From Lachnospiraceae bacterium UBA1201 (GTDB taxonomy: Bacteria > Bacillota > Clostridia > Lachnospirales > Lachnospiraceae): DNA of 20,653 nt. The stretch lies in NCBI GenBank assembly GCA_002309675.1, contig DBXX01000001.1, positions 60,781-81,433 of the forward strand, written 5' to 3'. Each line of letters starts with the position of its first letter. Position 1 is the stretch's first letter. Below, one piece after another: positions 13,202-20,653 of this stretch. The notes under the pieces were generated by a model that saw only the letters and a list, made by a program, of their open reading frames with translations, did not search any database and was not told the origin of the DNA. The translations under genes were made by a program, and so were the position numbers.

Positions 13202-15031
13202 ATGAAGAACCGCAGACGAATTACGTCTCTGCTTACTGCATTATCCCTTATAGTGACGATGTTCACGGTCACTTCGGTCCCCGTTAAAGCGGAGTCCTTT
13301 ACTAAGGGGCAGGAACTCGAAGATGTTGTCTTCCAGATCTATGCGCAGGACAGTGTGAACTATTCGTGGCATGTATATGATGAGAGTCCCACAATATATA
13401 ATGAACCTATGCAGATCACCTGGAGCCAGGATCCCAACGAGAAGTTCGGTGAGATCGGCGGAAGCCTTTCTTTCGGTTTCCAGCTTGCCGACAACGCGCT
13501 GCAGATCGGCCAGAATGCAACAGTTCATTTTACCGTAAAGAATATCAAATTGACATTTTCCGGAATGCCTGAATTCTCAGGTATCCCCGACATCGATAAG
13601 ACCGCAAACTTCTTATGTAAGGAAGCGACCTGGGGTAAGACCGGCAACTCCGTCGAAGTCAGCCTTCGTGAGGACATTCGCCGTGCATATCCCGATCTGC
13701 CGCTGGCAGGCTTGGTAAAATCCTTAGTAAAAGTTACCTGTACTTTCCAGTTGGTTTCCTATGAGCGTGGTGAGTGGGTCGGCCCGCAGAACCCGGATGG
13801 ATCCGAATTCCGTGGCAGAGATGATCTCCTCGCTGATATGGGCGCAGGCGTTAGCATTACGAACGCCCTGGATAAGGCAGACTGCACAGGTGATGAGATC
13901 ACCGATGCGATGCTTGACGCATATGCGGGTATGGGCATTAAGTCCTTATATGTTCCCGTAAACTATGACAGTCACATGGGTGAAGACGGAACCATCGACG
14001 ATGCCTTCCTCGAGAAGGTTAAGACCATGGTAGATCATGCGATCTCCAAAGGGTTCTATGTGATCCTCTCCCTGACTGGATCCGGCGACTGGTTGTCCCC
14101 GCTGCCGGAACTGAGAAGCTCAACCGACAGCCGCCTGACGAAGATGTACGTTTCGATTGCGAATAAGATGGACTCCTTCGGTGACCATCTGCTGATCCAG
14201 GTTTTGCATCATCCGGTTGCCACTAAAGAGCCGACCGTAGATCCTGAGGCTGAGGAACCGCCCGCACCGCTTGGAATCTCCGATTATAATACCGTTCTTT
14301 CTGCATGGCAGGATAAGATCGTCCGCGTTATCCGCGGAACCGGTACCAACAACACGGTCAGAACGATCCTGCTCTCCCCGTATAACAGCGATCCGGAACT
14401 GATCGCTTCCATGTCGTTTACGGAGGTAACGAACCTGGCTCTGTCCGTTGAGTTCGCCCCTTATGAAGATAAGGACTGGGATAAGAACGTTGCAGCGGGT
14501 ATCCTGAAGGATGAGATCGCTAATGCAAATAACGAAGCGAAAAAGAAGAACACTGCGGTGATCGTAACATCGTTCGGTGCGCTCAATAAAAATAACTACG
14601 ATGCGCGTGTGCAGTATGCATACGATTTTACTACCGGTGCGAGAAATGCCGGTACCGTTGCCTTCTGGAAGGAAAACGGTAACACGGATGAGATCGGCCT
14701 GATCTCCTATGCCGATGCTTCTTATGCATTCCCGATCATCGGCCTTTCACAGGCAGCAGCTGCTGCCGGTGAGAAGAAGCCGGCGATGGATGCTACGGTC
14801 GTTACGACCGAGCCGGAACCGGAAACCGAGGCGCCTACCGAGAAAGCCACGGAAGAGAAGCAGACCGAAACTCAGCAGGAGACAGAGACGCAGGAGCAGA
14901 CTCCCGAAGAGACGAAGAAGGGTAAGAATACTACCGTGATCATCATTGCGGTCGTACTCGGTGTCGTTTTCATCGGAGCGGTCATCGTCTTGGCACTGAT
15001 GTTTAAAAAGAGGAGCGGTTCGTTCTTCTAA
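13202..15031 (+). CDS. Membrane-anchored GH5 cellulase-like protein lacking catalytic glutamates
   Basis: A 609-residue exported protein. Start ATG 13202 with GGAGG 13188-13192; residues 1-31 are a signal peptide (MKNRRR, hydrophobic core, VKA-ES). Residues about 33-205 look like a beta-rich, possibly carbohydrate-binding domain. Residues about 215-520 follow a GH5 endoglucanase barrel: MGAGVSITNALDK for the usual NLGNTLD, SLYVPVNYDSH, KGFYVILSLTG, LLIQVLHHP, LSVEFAPYED, AVIVTSFGALNKNN and GTVAFWKENG. The acid/base NEP is HHP (336-338), the nucleophile EFG is SFG (457-459), and the barrel His-His is Thr-Gly (292-293). A Glu/Thr-rich linker (534-574) and a membrane segment (578-601) with KKR anchor it to the cell. 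Hydrolysis is unlikely; binding or scaffolding at the surface is the inference. Confidence 0.8.
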   Translation: MKNRRRITSLLTALSLIVTMFTVTSVPVKAESFTKGQELEDVVFQIYAQDSVNYSWHVYDESPTIYNEPMQITWSQDPNEKFGEIGGSLSFGFQLADNALQIGQNATVHFTVKNIKLTFSGMPEFSGIPDIDKTANFLCKEATWGKTGNSVEVSLREDIRRAYPDLPLAGLVKSLVKVTCTFQLVSYERGEWVGPQNPDGSEFRGRDDLLADMGAGVSITNALDKADCTGDEITDAMLDAYAGMGIKSLYVPVNYDSHMGEDGTIDDAFLEKVKTMVDHAISKGFYVILSLTGSGDWLSPLPELRSSTDSRLTKMYVSIANKMDSFGDHLLIQVLHHPVATKEPTVDPEAEEPPAPLGISDYNTVLSAWQDKIVRVIRGTGTNNTVRTILLSPYNSDPELIASMSFTEVTNLALSVEFAPYEDKDWDKNVAAGILKDEIANANNEAKKKNTAVIVTSFGALNKNNYDARVQYAYDFTTGARNAGTVAFWKENGNTDEIGLISYADASYAFPIIGLSQAAAAAGEKKPAMDATVVTTEPEPETEAPTEKATEEKQTETQQETETQEQTPEETKKGKNTTVIIIAVVLGVVFIGAVIVLALMFKKRSGSFF

Positions 15032-15143
15032 AACAGGGAGTTATCCCGAATATATACAACGAGATCGGCTGCTGTACGCCCCGTAATTACGGCGTTTGGC
15101 AGTCGATTTTCTCAAAATGAGATTTGAATAAGAAGGTATGTGT
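15032..15143. other. Gap before tex with a GTAATTAC palindrome
   Basis: No clear terminator or promoter. CCGTAATTACGG at 15081-15092 is a perfect palindrome flanked by CGCC and GCG. It shares GTAATTACGG with the site just after the -10 box of the ArsR-like gene (8710-8719), so it could be a second target of that regulator or a simple hairpin. Confidence 0.3.
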
Positions 15144-17288
15144 ATGGATATCGTAAGAGTACTAGCAGAGGAACAGAAAATCAGGACCACACAGGTTGAG
15201 GCGGTCATCAAACTGATCGACGAGGGCAATACGATCCCGTTCATTGCCCGTTATCGTAAGGAAGCCCACGGCGGTTTAAACGATGAGATCCTGCGTAATC
15301 TGGATGAGCGGCTGCGCTATCTGCGCGGCCTCGAGGAACGTAAGGAAGCGGTTCTGTCGTCGATCGAGGAACAGGGGAAGCTGACCGATGAACTGAAGAA
15401 AGAGATCGAGGCGGCCATGACCCTCGTTGCAGTAGAGGATCTGTACCGCCCGTATAAGCAGAAGCGCCGTACGCGTGCGACGATCGCGAAGGAGCACGGT
15501 CTGGAGCCGTTGGCGAACCTGATCCTGCTGCAGATGACGAAGAAGGATCTGCTTACGGAAGCAGCGCCTTATGTGGACCCGGAGAAAGAGGTGGCCACGC
15601 CGGAGGATGCCATCGCAGGCGCGAAGGACATCATTGCGGAAAATATCAGCGACAACGCGGAATACCGCACTTATATCCGCGACCTGACCATGAAGCAGGG
15701 AACGGTGGTCTGCGAGAGCCGCGTCGGCGAAGAGTCCAGTGTATACGAGACTTACTATAAATATGAGCGCCCGGTCGCTAAACAGCCCGGATACGCAACC
15801 CTCGCCATCAACCGCGGCGAGGAGGAAAAGATCCTCTCCGTAAAGATACTGACGGACACCGAGCGGGCCATCGGCTACCTGTGTAAGAAAGTCATTGTCC
15901 GCGATAATCCGAACACGACGCCGGCGCTGAAGGAAGCCGTCGAGGACGCTTATGAGCGCCTGATCTGGCCGTCCATCGAGCGCGAGGTGCGCAACGAATT
16001 GACAGAGGTCGCTGAGGATGGAGCGATCAAGGTGTTCGGTAAGAACCTGCGCCAGCTGCTCATGCAGCCGCCCATCAGCGGCCATGTGGTGTTGGGCTGG
16101 GATCCGGCCTTCCGTACCGGCTGTAAGCTGGCTGTTGTGGATGCCACCGGAAAGGTTCTGGACACCGTCGTGATCTACCCGACCGCGCCGCAAAATAAGG
16201 TGCATGAGGCGAAAGTCATCCTGAAGAAACTGGTGGAGAAATACAACGTGGAGCTGATCTCCGTGGGCAATGGAACGGCGTCCCGTGAGAGTGAGCAGGT
16301 CATCGCGGAATTTATTCATGAGATGAACCGACCGCTGCGATATATCATCGTTAATGAGGCAGGCGCGAGCGTGTACTCTGCGTCGAAACTGGCGACGGAG
16401 GAATTCCCGAAGTTCGATGTGGGACAGAGAAGCGCGGTATCGATCGCCCGCCGTCTGCAGGACCCGTTGGCGGAGCTGGTGAAGATCGACCCGAAGTCCA
16501 TCGGCGTGGGGCAGTACCAGCATGATATGAACCAGAAGAAGCTGTCCGATACCCTCGGCGGCGTTGTGGAGGACTGCGTTAACCAGGTCGGCGTGGACCT
16601 GAATACCGCATCGGTCTCCCTGCTGGAATACGTTTCCGGCATCAATAAGACCATTGCGAAGAACATCGTGACCTACCGTGAGGAAAATGGTAGTTTTAAG
16701 GACCGTAAGCAGCTGCTGAAGGTGGCGAAACTGGGCCCGAAGGCTTATGAGCAGTGCGCGGGCTTCCTGCGCATCCGAGGCGGCAAGACACCGCTCGATG
16801 CTACGGCCGTGCATCCCGAAAGCTACGAGATCGCTGAGAAGGTGCTCGCGAAGGTCGGAGCGACCGACCGCGAGATCGGTAAGCTGGCCGGTCTGAAGAA
16901 GCGCGTGGGCGACATCAAGAAGATGGCGGCAGAGCTTTCTGTCGGCGAGATGACACTTTCCGATATTATCGGCGAGCTCGAGAAACCTTCGCGTGACCCG
17001 CGTGAGGAGATGCCGAAGCCGGTGCTGCGCGCCGATGTGCTCGATATGGAGCAGCTCACGCCCGGCATGGTACTGAAGGGCACCGTCCGCAACGTCATCG
17101 ATTTCGGAGCCTTCGTCGATATCGGCGTGCACCAGGACGGCCTGGTCCACATTTCCCAGTTGACGGACCGTTTTATCAAACATCCGTTGGAGGCCGTTTC
17201 GGTCGGCGACGTGGTCAATGTAAAGGTTCTGTCGGTCGATGTGAAAAAGAAGCGCATTTCGCTCACCATGAAAGGCGTGGAACAGTAG
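15144..17288 (+). CDS. tex: Tex-family RNA-binding transcription accessory protein
   Basis: A 714-residue protein of the standard Tex architecture. The N-terminal helical region (1 to about 200) contains FIARYRKEAHGGL and LYRPYKQKRRTRA. A YqgF/RNase H-like domain follows at about 313-445 (HVVLGWDPAFRTGCKLAVVD, then ISVGNGTASRESE), then helix-hairpin-helix repeats at about 485-560 (LNTASVSLLEYVSGI, FKDRKQLLKVAKLGPKAYEQ). A C-terminal S1 domain covers about 641-712 (GTVRNVIDFGAFVDIGVHQDGLVH). Tex proteins bind nucleic acid and affect transcription and toxin or stress gene expression in several bacteria; the exact mechanism is not settled. ATG 15144 was preferred over ATG 15138, because AAGG 15133-15136 sits 7 bases before it and only 1 base before the other. 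Confidence 0.95.
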   Translation: MDIVRVLAEEQKIRTTQVEAVIKLIDEGNTIPFIARYRKEAHGGLNDEILRNLDERLRYLRGLEERKEAVLSSIEEQGKLTDELKKEIEAAMTLVAVEDLYRPYKQKRRTRATIAKEHGLEPLANLILLQMTKKDLLTEAAPYVDPEKEVATPEDAIAGAKDIIAENISDNAEYRTYIRDLTMKQGTVVCESRVGEESSVYETYYKYERPVAKQPGYATLAINRGEEEKILSVKILTDTERAIGYLCKKVIVRDNPNTTPALKEAVEDAYERLIWPSIEREVRNELTEVAEDGAIKVFGKNLRQLLMQPPISGHVVLGWDPAFRTGCKLAVVDATGKVLDTVVIYPTAPQNKVHEAKVILKKLVEKYNVELISVGNGTASRESEQVIAEFIHEMNRPLRYIIVNEAGASVYSASKLATEEFPKFDVGQRSAVSIARRLQDPLAELVKIDPKSIGVGQYQHDMNQKKLSDTLGGVVEDCVNQVGVDLNTASVSLLEYVSGINKTIAKNIVTYREENGSFKDRKQLLKVAKLGPKAYEQCAGFLRIRGGKTPLDATAVHPESYEIAEKVLAKVGATDREIGKLAGLKKRVGDIKKMAAELSVGEMTLSDIIGELEKPSRDPREEMPKPVLRADVLDMEQLTPGMVLKGTVRNVIDFGAFVDIGVHQDGLVHISQLTDRFIKHPLEAVSVGDVVNVKVLSVDVKKKRISLTMKGVEQ

Positions 17289-17315
17289 AAATATAAGGTC
17301 TTTACGATCCTGTAC

Positions 17316-17379
17316 TTGACGTTTTTCTTATTCCGTATTATAGTCTTTCTGGTCGGGACCACCGACACCGATAATACGG
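17316..17379 (+). promoter_or_regulatory. Promoter and inverted repeat upstream of the SulP gene
   Basis: TTGACG 17316-17321, a 17-base spacer, and TATAGT 17339-17344. CCGTATTAT 17333-17341, which overlaps the -10 box, is perfectly complementary to ATAATACGG 17371-17379, 29 bases away. Between them, TGGTC/GACCA forms a small dyad (17350-17361). The left arm would not be transcribed, so this looks like a pair of protein-binding half-sites rather than an RNA stem. Confidence 0.6.
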
Positions 17380-17419
17380 GGCTTACAATTATTTAGAATT
17401 CAGGAGTTGAAGCAACAAA

Positions 17420-19066
17420 ATGAACGAATGGAAACCGAAACTGTTTTCATCCATGAAAACCTATTCCTCGAAGCAGTTTGCAAAGGATGTCGTAGCGGGC
17501 ATCATCGTGGCCATCATTGCCCTCCCGCTGAGCATTGCCCTCGCGATCGCTTCGGGCGTTGCACCGGAGCAGGGCCTCTACACGGCCATCATCGCGGGCT
17601 TTTTCATAGCCCTTCTGGGCGGCAGCAACGTGCAGATCTCCGGACCGACGGCGGCGTTCGCAACGGTCGTAGCCGGGATCGTCGCACAGCATGGCATGTC
17701 CGGACTGGCCATCGCCACCATCATGGCCGGCATGCTGTTGATCGCCATGGGCCTTTTGCGGATGGGCAGTCTCATTAAGTTCATTCCCTATACCATTACC
17801 ACCGGTTTCACCGCAGGTATTGCAGTTACCATCGTGATCGGTCAGATCAAAGATTTCCTGGGGCTGCGTCTGGAGAAGGCGCCCATCGAGACCACGGAGA
17901 AACTCGTGGAGGCGGTGAAGGGCTTGCCCACCACCAGTCTGCATGCCCTGCTGGTAGGTCTGGCCTGCCTGACCATCCTGATCCTGTGGCCTAAGATCAA
18001 TAAAGTCATTCCGGGTTCGCTGATCGCGGTCCTGGTCGGCATCGGCCTGGTTAAAGGTCTGGATCTGAAGGTCAATACCATCGGCGACCTGTACAACATC
18101 TCTTCGGGACTTCCGAAGTTCACCGCACCGTCGCTTTCGTTTGAAACCATCCATAAACTGTTTCCGGACGCCGTGACCATCGCGGTCTTGGCGGCAGTGG
18201 AGTCGCTGCTGTCCTGCGTGGTTTCCGACGGTATGTGCGGCACGCGGCACCAGTCCAACACGGAACTGATCGGCCAGGGTTGCGGTAACATCCTGTCCGC
18301 CCTGTTCGGCGGTATTCCCGCGACCGGCGCGATCGCGCGTACCGCGGCCAATGTTAAAAACGGCGGACGTACGCCGGTGGCCGGCATGGTACACGCTGTG
18401 GTCCTGCTTCTGATCCTGGTGATCCTGATGCCGTACGCTAAGTGGATCCCGATGCCCGCGATCGCAGCGATCCTGTTTATGGTTGCTTATAATATGAGTG
18501 AGTGGCGCTCGTTCGTCTCTTTGTGCAAAACTTCGCCGAAGAGCGACATCCTGGTGCTGGTCCTCACGTTCGTTCTCACTGTGGTCTTCGACCTGGTCGT
18601 AGCCATCGAGGTCGGCCTGCTCGTTGCCGTTATCTTCTTCATGAAGCATATGGCGGACACGACGAAGGTCAGCGGCTGGGAGTACTATACCGAGGAAGAA
18701 CTGAAGAACGATGAAAACGCCATCGGCCGTAAGGCGGTGCCGTCCAACACACAGGTGTTTGAGATCATCGGCCCGATGTTCTTCGGCGCGGCGGAGAAAT
18801 TCGCTGATTTCCCGCTGGGAAAAGGTATCAATGTTCTGATCCTGCGCATGCGCGGCGTACCCGTCGTGGATGCAACGGCCATGCGCTCTCTGAACCATGT
18901 CCTGGAGCATTGTAAGCGAAATGAAGTTACACTGGTGCTGTCGCACCTGCAGCCGCAGCCGCGCACGGTCCTGGAGAAATCCGGTTTCCTGGAGAAGGTC
19001 GGCGAGAAGAATATCTGTGCGAACATCGATGCGGCGCTGGAACGTGCGGCACAGTTGAAACAATAA
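17420..19066 (+). CDS. SulP-family anion transporter with STAS domain
   Basis: A 548-residue inner-membrane transporter. The N-terminal segment VVAGIIVAIIALPLSIALAIASG is the SulP opening signature, and NVQISGPTAAFATVVAG is the anion-site segment. Many hydrophobic segments follow to about residue 410. The C-terminal STAS domain (about 440-548) contains LRMRGVPVVDATAMRSLNHV, including the Asp-Ala-Thr loop that contacts nucleotides or partners in STAS domains. Family members carry sulfate, bicarbonate or dicarboxylates; the sequence alone does not decide which. No sulfate-assimilation or carbonic anhydrase gene is near. AGGAG at 17402-17406 is 13 bases before ATG 17420, a long spacing. nadA follows 42 bases later without a terminator. 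Confidence 0.93.
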   Translation: MNEWKPKLFSSMKTYSSKQFAKDVVAGIIVAIIALPLSIALAIASGVAPEQGLYTAIIAGFFIALLGGSNVQISGPTAAFATVVAGIVAQHGMSGLAIATIMAGMLLIAMGLLRMGSLIKFIPYTITTGFTAGIAVTIVIGQIKDFLGLRLEKAPIETTEKLVEAVKGLPTTSLHALLVGLACLTILILWPKINKVIPGSLIAVLVGIGLVKGLDLKVNTIGDLYNISSGLPKFTAPSLSFETIHKLFPDAVTIAVLAAVESLLSCVVSDGMCGTRHQSNTELIGQGCGNILSALFGGIPATGAIARTAANVKNGGRTPVAGMVHAVVLLLILVILMPYAKWIPMPAIAAILFMVAYNMSEWRSFVSLCKTSPKSDILVLVLTFVLTVVFDLVVAIEVGLLVAVIFFMKHMADTTKVSGWEYYTEEELKNDENAIGRKAVPSNTQVFEIIGPMFFGAAEKFADFPLGKGINVLILRMRGVPVVDATAMRSLNHVLEHCKRNEVTLVLSHLQPQPRTVLEKSGFLEKVGEKNICANIDAALERAAQLKQ

Positions 19067-19108
19067 CGAAACGCCACGGCGTTTGAGGGCATAGAAAGGA
19101 GTTTTACC

Positions 19109-20026
19109 ATGAAAGTTGCAGAGCTGCAGGCGGAAGTCCTGCGTTTGAAGAAAGAAAAAGACGTTTGTATTCTGGCACACAGCTATGTGGCGCGAGAGAT
19201 CGCGGAAGTCGCGGATTTTGTAGGTGACTCCTTTCAGCTGAGCGTGAAAGCGAAAGATTGCCCGCAGAAGACCGTGATCATGTGCGGCGTGCGTTTTATG
19301 GCGGAGACGGTGAAGATCCTGTCCCCGGAGAAAAAAGTCATCCTGGCGGCGGCAGAGGCCGGCTGTCCCATGGCGGAGCAGCTCGATGTCGAGATCGTGG
19401 AGCAGGCGCGGAAGATGTTTCCCGGCTGCGCGGTCGTGGCTTACATCAATACCACGGCAGAGCTGAAGACCGTTTGCGACGTCTGCGTGACGTCCTCCTC
19501 CGCGGTGAAGATCGTCTCGAACATGCCGCAGGATAAGATCCTGTTCATCCCGGACTGCAATCTGGGACAGTATGTGAAGTCCCAGGTCCCGAATAAAGAT
19601 ATCCGCTACATGCAGGGCGGATGCCCGGTCCATGCGGCCATGACCCGCGACGAGGTCCTGGCGGCAAAGGCGGCGCATCCGAACGCGCTGTTCCTGGTGC
19701 ACCCGGAGTGCATCCCGGACGTCGTGGCGCTCGCCGACTTCGTCGGCTCGACCTCGGCGATCATGGATTTCGCGAAGAAGTCCGAGGCGCAGGAGTTTAT
19801 CATCGGCACCGAAAACAGCATCATGGAGCACTTGCAGTATGATTGCCCCGGAAAGATGTTCTACCCGCTGTCGAAGCGCCTGATCTGCATGAACATGAAA
19901 CTGACCACGCTAGGCGATGTTGCGAACATCCTGCGTGACGGCCGCGGCGGCGAGGAGATCGTTCTGTCACCCGAGATGATCGAGAAGGCGCGCCGCCCGA
20001 TCGATGCGATGCTCGCGTTCGGCTGA
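19109..20026 (+). CDS. nadA: Quinolinate synthase
   Basis: Condenses iminoaspartate with dihydroxyacetone phosphate to quinolinate, the precursor of NAD, in the cytoplasm. The 305-residue form is the short type found in Thermotoga and Clostridia. Cys86 (EAGCPMAE), Cys172 (GGCPVH) and Cys260 (LICMNMKL) have the spacing expected for the three ligands of the oxygen-sensitive 4Fe-4S cluster. Other conserved segments are AHSYVAREIAEVADFVGDS, YINTTAELK and LFIPDCNLGQYV. AAAGGAG at 19096-19102 precedes ATG 19109. nadB and nadC, which usually accompany it, are not in the window; the unusual partner is the SulP gene upstream. A weak AAACGCC/GGCGTTT dyad (19069-19084) in the gap has no T-run. Confidence 0.96.
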   Translation: MKVAELQAEVLRLKKEKDVCILAHSYVAREIAEVADFVGDSFQLSVKAKDCPQKTVIMCGVRFMAETVKILSPEKKVILAAAEAGCPMAEQLDVEIVEQARKMFPGCAVVAYINTTAELKTVCDVCVTSSSAVKIVSNMPQDKILFIPDCNLGQYVKSQVPNKDIRYMQGGCPVHAAMTRDEVLAAKAAHPNALFLVHPECIPDVVALADFVGSTSAIMDFAKKSEAQEFIIGTENSIMEHLQYDCPGKMFYPLSKRLICMNMKLTTLGDVANILRDGRGGEEIVLSPEMIEKARRPIDAMLAFG

Positions 20027-20054
20027 TCGAACCTGCCTATTTATTGACTAGGTC

Positions 20055-20083
20055 TTTACACGCCTTGTAAAATGTGCTATGAT
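20055..20083 (+). promoter_or_regulatory. Promoter of the DUF1858 gene
   Basis: TTTACA 20055-20060, a 17-base spacer and TATGAT 20078-20083, preceded by TGC for an extended -10. It lies about 40 bases before the start and lets this gene be expressed apart from nadA. Confidence 0.65.
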
Positions 20084-20125
20084 AATGTGGTTCCCGAAAA
20101 CGGGAGCTCAAAGGAGGTTTATACG

Positions 20126-20362
20126 ATGACCAGAGTTACCAAAGATATGTTGATCGGTGATATGCTTAAGATCGATATCACCATCGCGGCGATCCTCATG
20201 GCAGAGGGTATGCACTGTGTCGGTTGCCCGGCTTCCCAGGGTGAGACGCTGGAGGAGGCATCCTTCGTTCACGGCATGGATGTAGACGAGCTCGTGACCG
20301 CGATCAACGAATATCTCGAGAAAAAAGAAGAGCAGCAGGCAAAAGCTGCTGCGGAAGAATAA
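20126..20362 (+). CDS. DUF1858 redox-disulfide domain protein
   Basis: A 78-residue protein. The start is ATG 20126 after AAAGGAGG 20110-20117; an in-frame ATG at 20072 would put the promoter and ribosome binding site inside the gene and was rejected. Residues 1-65 match the DUF1858 domain (MTRVTKDMLIGDMLKIDITIAAILMAEG pattern), also described as a hybrid-cluster-protein-associated redox disulfide domain. HCVGCPAS holds the CX2C pair Cys31 and Cys34. The tail is Lys/Glu/Ala-rich. The function is unproven; the family is common in anaerobes and often sits beside or is fused to redox proteins, but no hybrid cluster protein gene is visible here. It has its own promoter and terminator. Confidence 0.88.
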   Translation: MTRVTKDMLIGDMLKIDITIAAILMAEGMHCVGCPASQGETLEEASFVHGMDVDELVTAINEYLEKKEEQQAKAAAEE

Positions 20363-20370
20363 ACGTAACG

Positions 20371-20397
20371 CCCCGGCCCCGGCCGGGGTTTTCTTTT
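20371..20397 (+). terminator. Terminator of the DUF1858 gene
   Basis: CCCCGGC 20371-20377 pairs with GCCGGGG 20382-20388 around a 4-base loop, followed by TTTTCTTTT. Confidence 0.88.
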
Positions 20398-20405
20398 GCA
20401 GAGGA

Positions 20406-20436
20406 TGTGACACAGGGGACGGTTCTTTTTGTCACA
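20406..20436. repeat. TGTGACA/TGTCACA inverted repeat with GGGGACGGTTC core
   Basis: TGTGACA at about 20406-20412 and TGTCACA at 20430-20436 flank a core with GGGGACGGTTC. From memory, this type of sequence recurs near REP-associated tyrosine transposase (RAYT, IS200-like) genes in many bacteria, so it may be a mobile-repeat remnant. No transposase gene is in the window. Confidence 0.55.
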
Positions 20437-20653
20437 TTTTTGACTACGGCCCCGTGCCGACCTCTCGAAACATTCGGCCGGAACTACGGTTCGTTCCCTT
20501 CCCGCACAATGAGATCAGATCGGACAGTTCACTGCGATGTGAAAAACGATGCCGCGGTGGAGATGCCGGATTTGAGGGGGCCCGCTTCGACAGAGGCCGT
20601 TTTCTTGATAGCGCCAGGCTCCCGCCTGACGCGAAAACGCCCTCAGCTCGCGC
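20437..20653. other. Non-coding right end with a long GC-rich hairpin
   Basis: No gene with a ribosome binding site is seen to the window end. A long imperfect hairpin spans 20593-20644: GAGG with CCTC, CGTTTTC with GAAAACG, GCG with CGC and CAGGC with GCCTG around a TCCC loop, with a 6-base bulge on one side. The rest (20437-20592) shows only short dyads. Confidence 0.5.

Noticed and set aside
15276..17183. 635-codon minus-strand frame across tex
   Set aside because: Antisense shadow of a complete tex gene; His/Arg/Leu-rich and without domains.
17447..19831. 794-codon minus-strand frame across SulP and nadA
   Set aside because: Antisense shadow spanning two well-supported genes; no start signals.
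1..20653. CRISPR array, rRNA, tRNA or prophage genes
   Set aside because: No regularly spaced repeats, no RNA gene signatures and no phage genes were seen on either strand.

Overview
The window reads as chromosomal DNA of an anaerobic, butyrate-forming Clostridia member, most likely a Lachnospiraceae-type gut or rumen bacterium. The reasons are a complete acetyl-CoA-to-butyrate gene set (thl-crt-hbd-bcd-etfB-etfA plus ptb-buk), AGGAGG-type ribosome binding sites, sigma-A promoters with 17-18 nt spacers, short hairpin-plus-T terminators, and a DUF1858 redox protein of the kind found in anaerobes. The genus cannot be fixed from sequence alone.

Layout. 1-986: the end of an unidentified membrane protein and a zinc-ribbon membrane protein. 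1027-7757: the butyryl-CoA operon behind a near-consensus promoter and closed by an intrinsic terminator. 7813-8541: a membrane-anchored cyclophilin. 8681-9399: an ArsR-like regulator with TTACGTAA palindromes around its promoter. 9474-10844: a BlaI-like repressor and a sensor-less M56 (BlaR1-like) protease behind a large operator-like dyad. 10869-10901: a bidirectional terminator. 12928 down to 10927 (minus strand): ptb-buk. 13096-15031: a divergently expressed, membrane-anchored GH5-like protein that has lost its catalytic residues. 15144-17288: tex. 17316-20026: a SulP anion transporter and nadA. 20055-20397: a DUF1858 protein with its own promoter and terminator. 20398-20653: non-coding DNA with two inverted repeats that look like REP/RAYT-type elements.

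Metabolism. Thl condenses two acetyl-CoA; Hbd reduces, Crt dehydrates, and Bcd-EtfAB reduces crotonyl-CoA to butyryl-CoA. Ptb and Buk then turn butyryl-CoA into butyrate and ATP.

Most interesting observation. Two copies of a roughly 160-nt element lie directly after the thl stop codon (2306-2468) and overlapping the bcd stop codon (5600-5758) in the same operon. They share a 54-nt identical core. Elsewhere they differ mainly in ways that keep helices paired, both in a bulged hairpin and in a terminal hairpin. A closing helix joins the two ends and a tandem G-A internal loop sits in the core. This is what a conserved structured RNA looks like, and I cannot assign it to a known family. After copy 1, the thl-crt gap also holds a strong hairpin and two weak terminator-like hairpins, so the region may set the ratio of thl to downstream expression.
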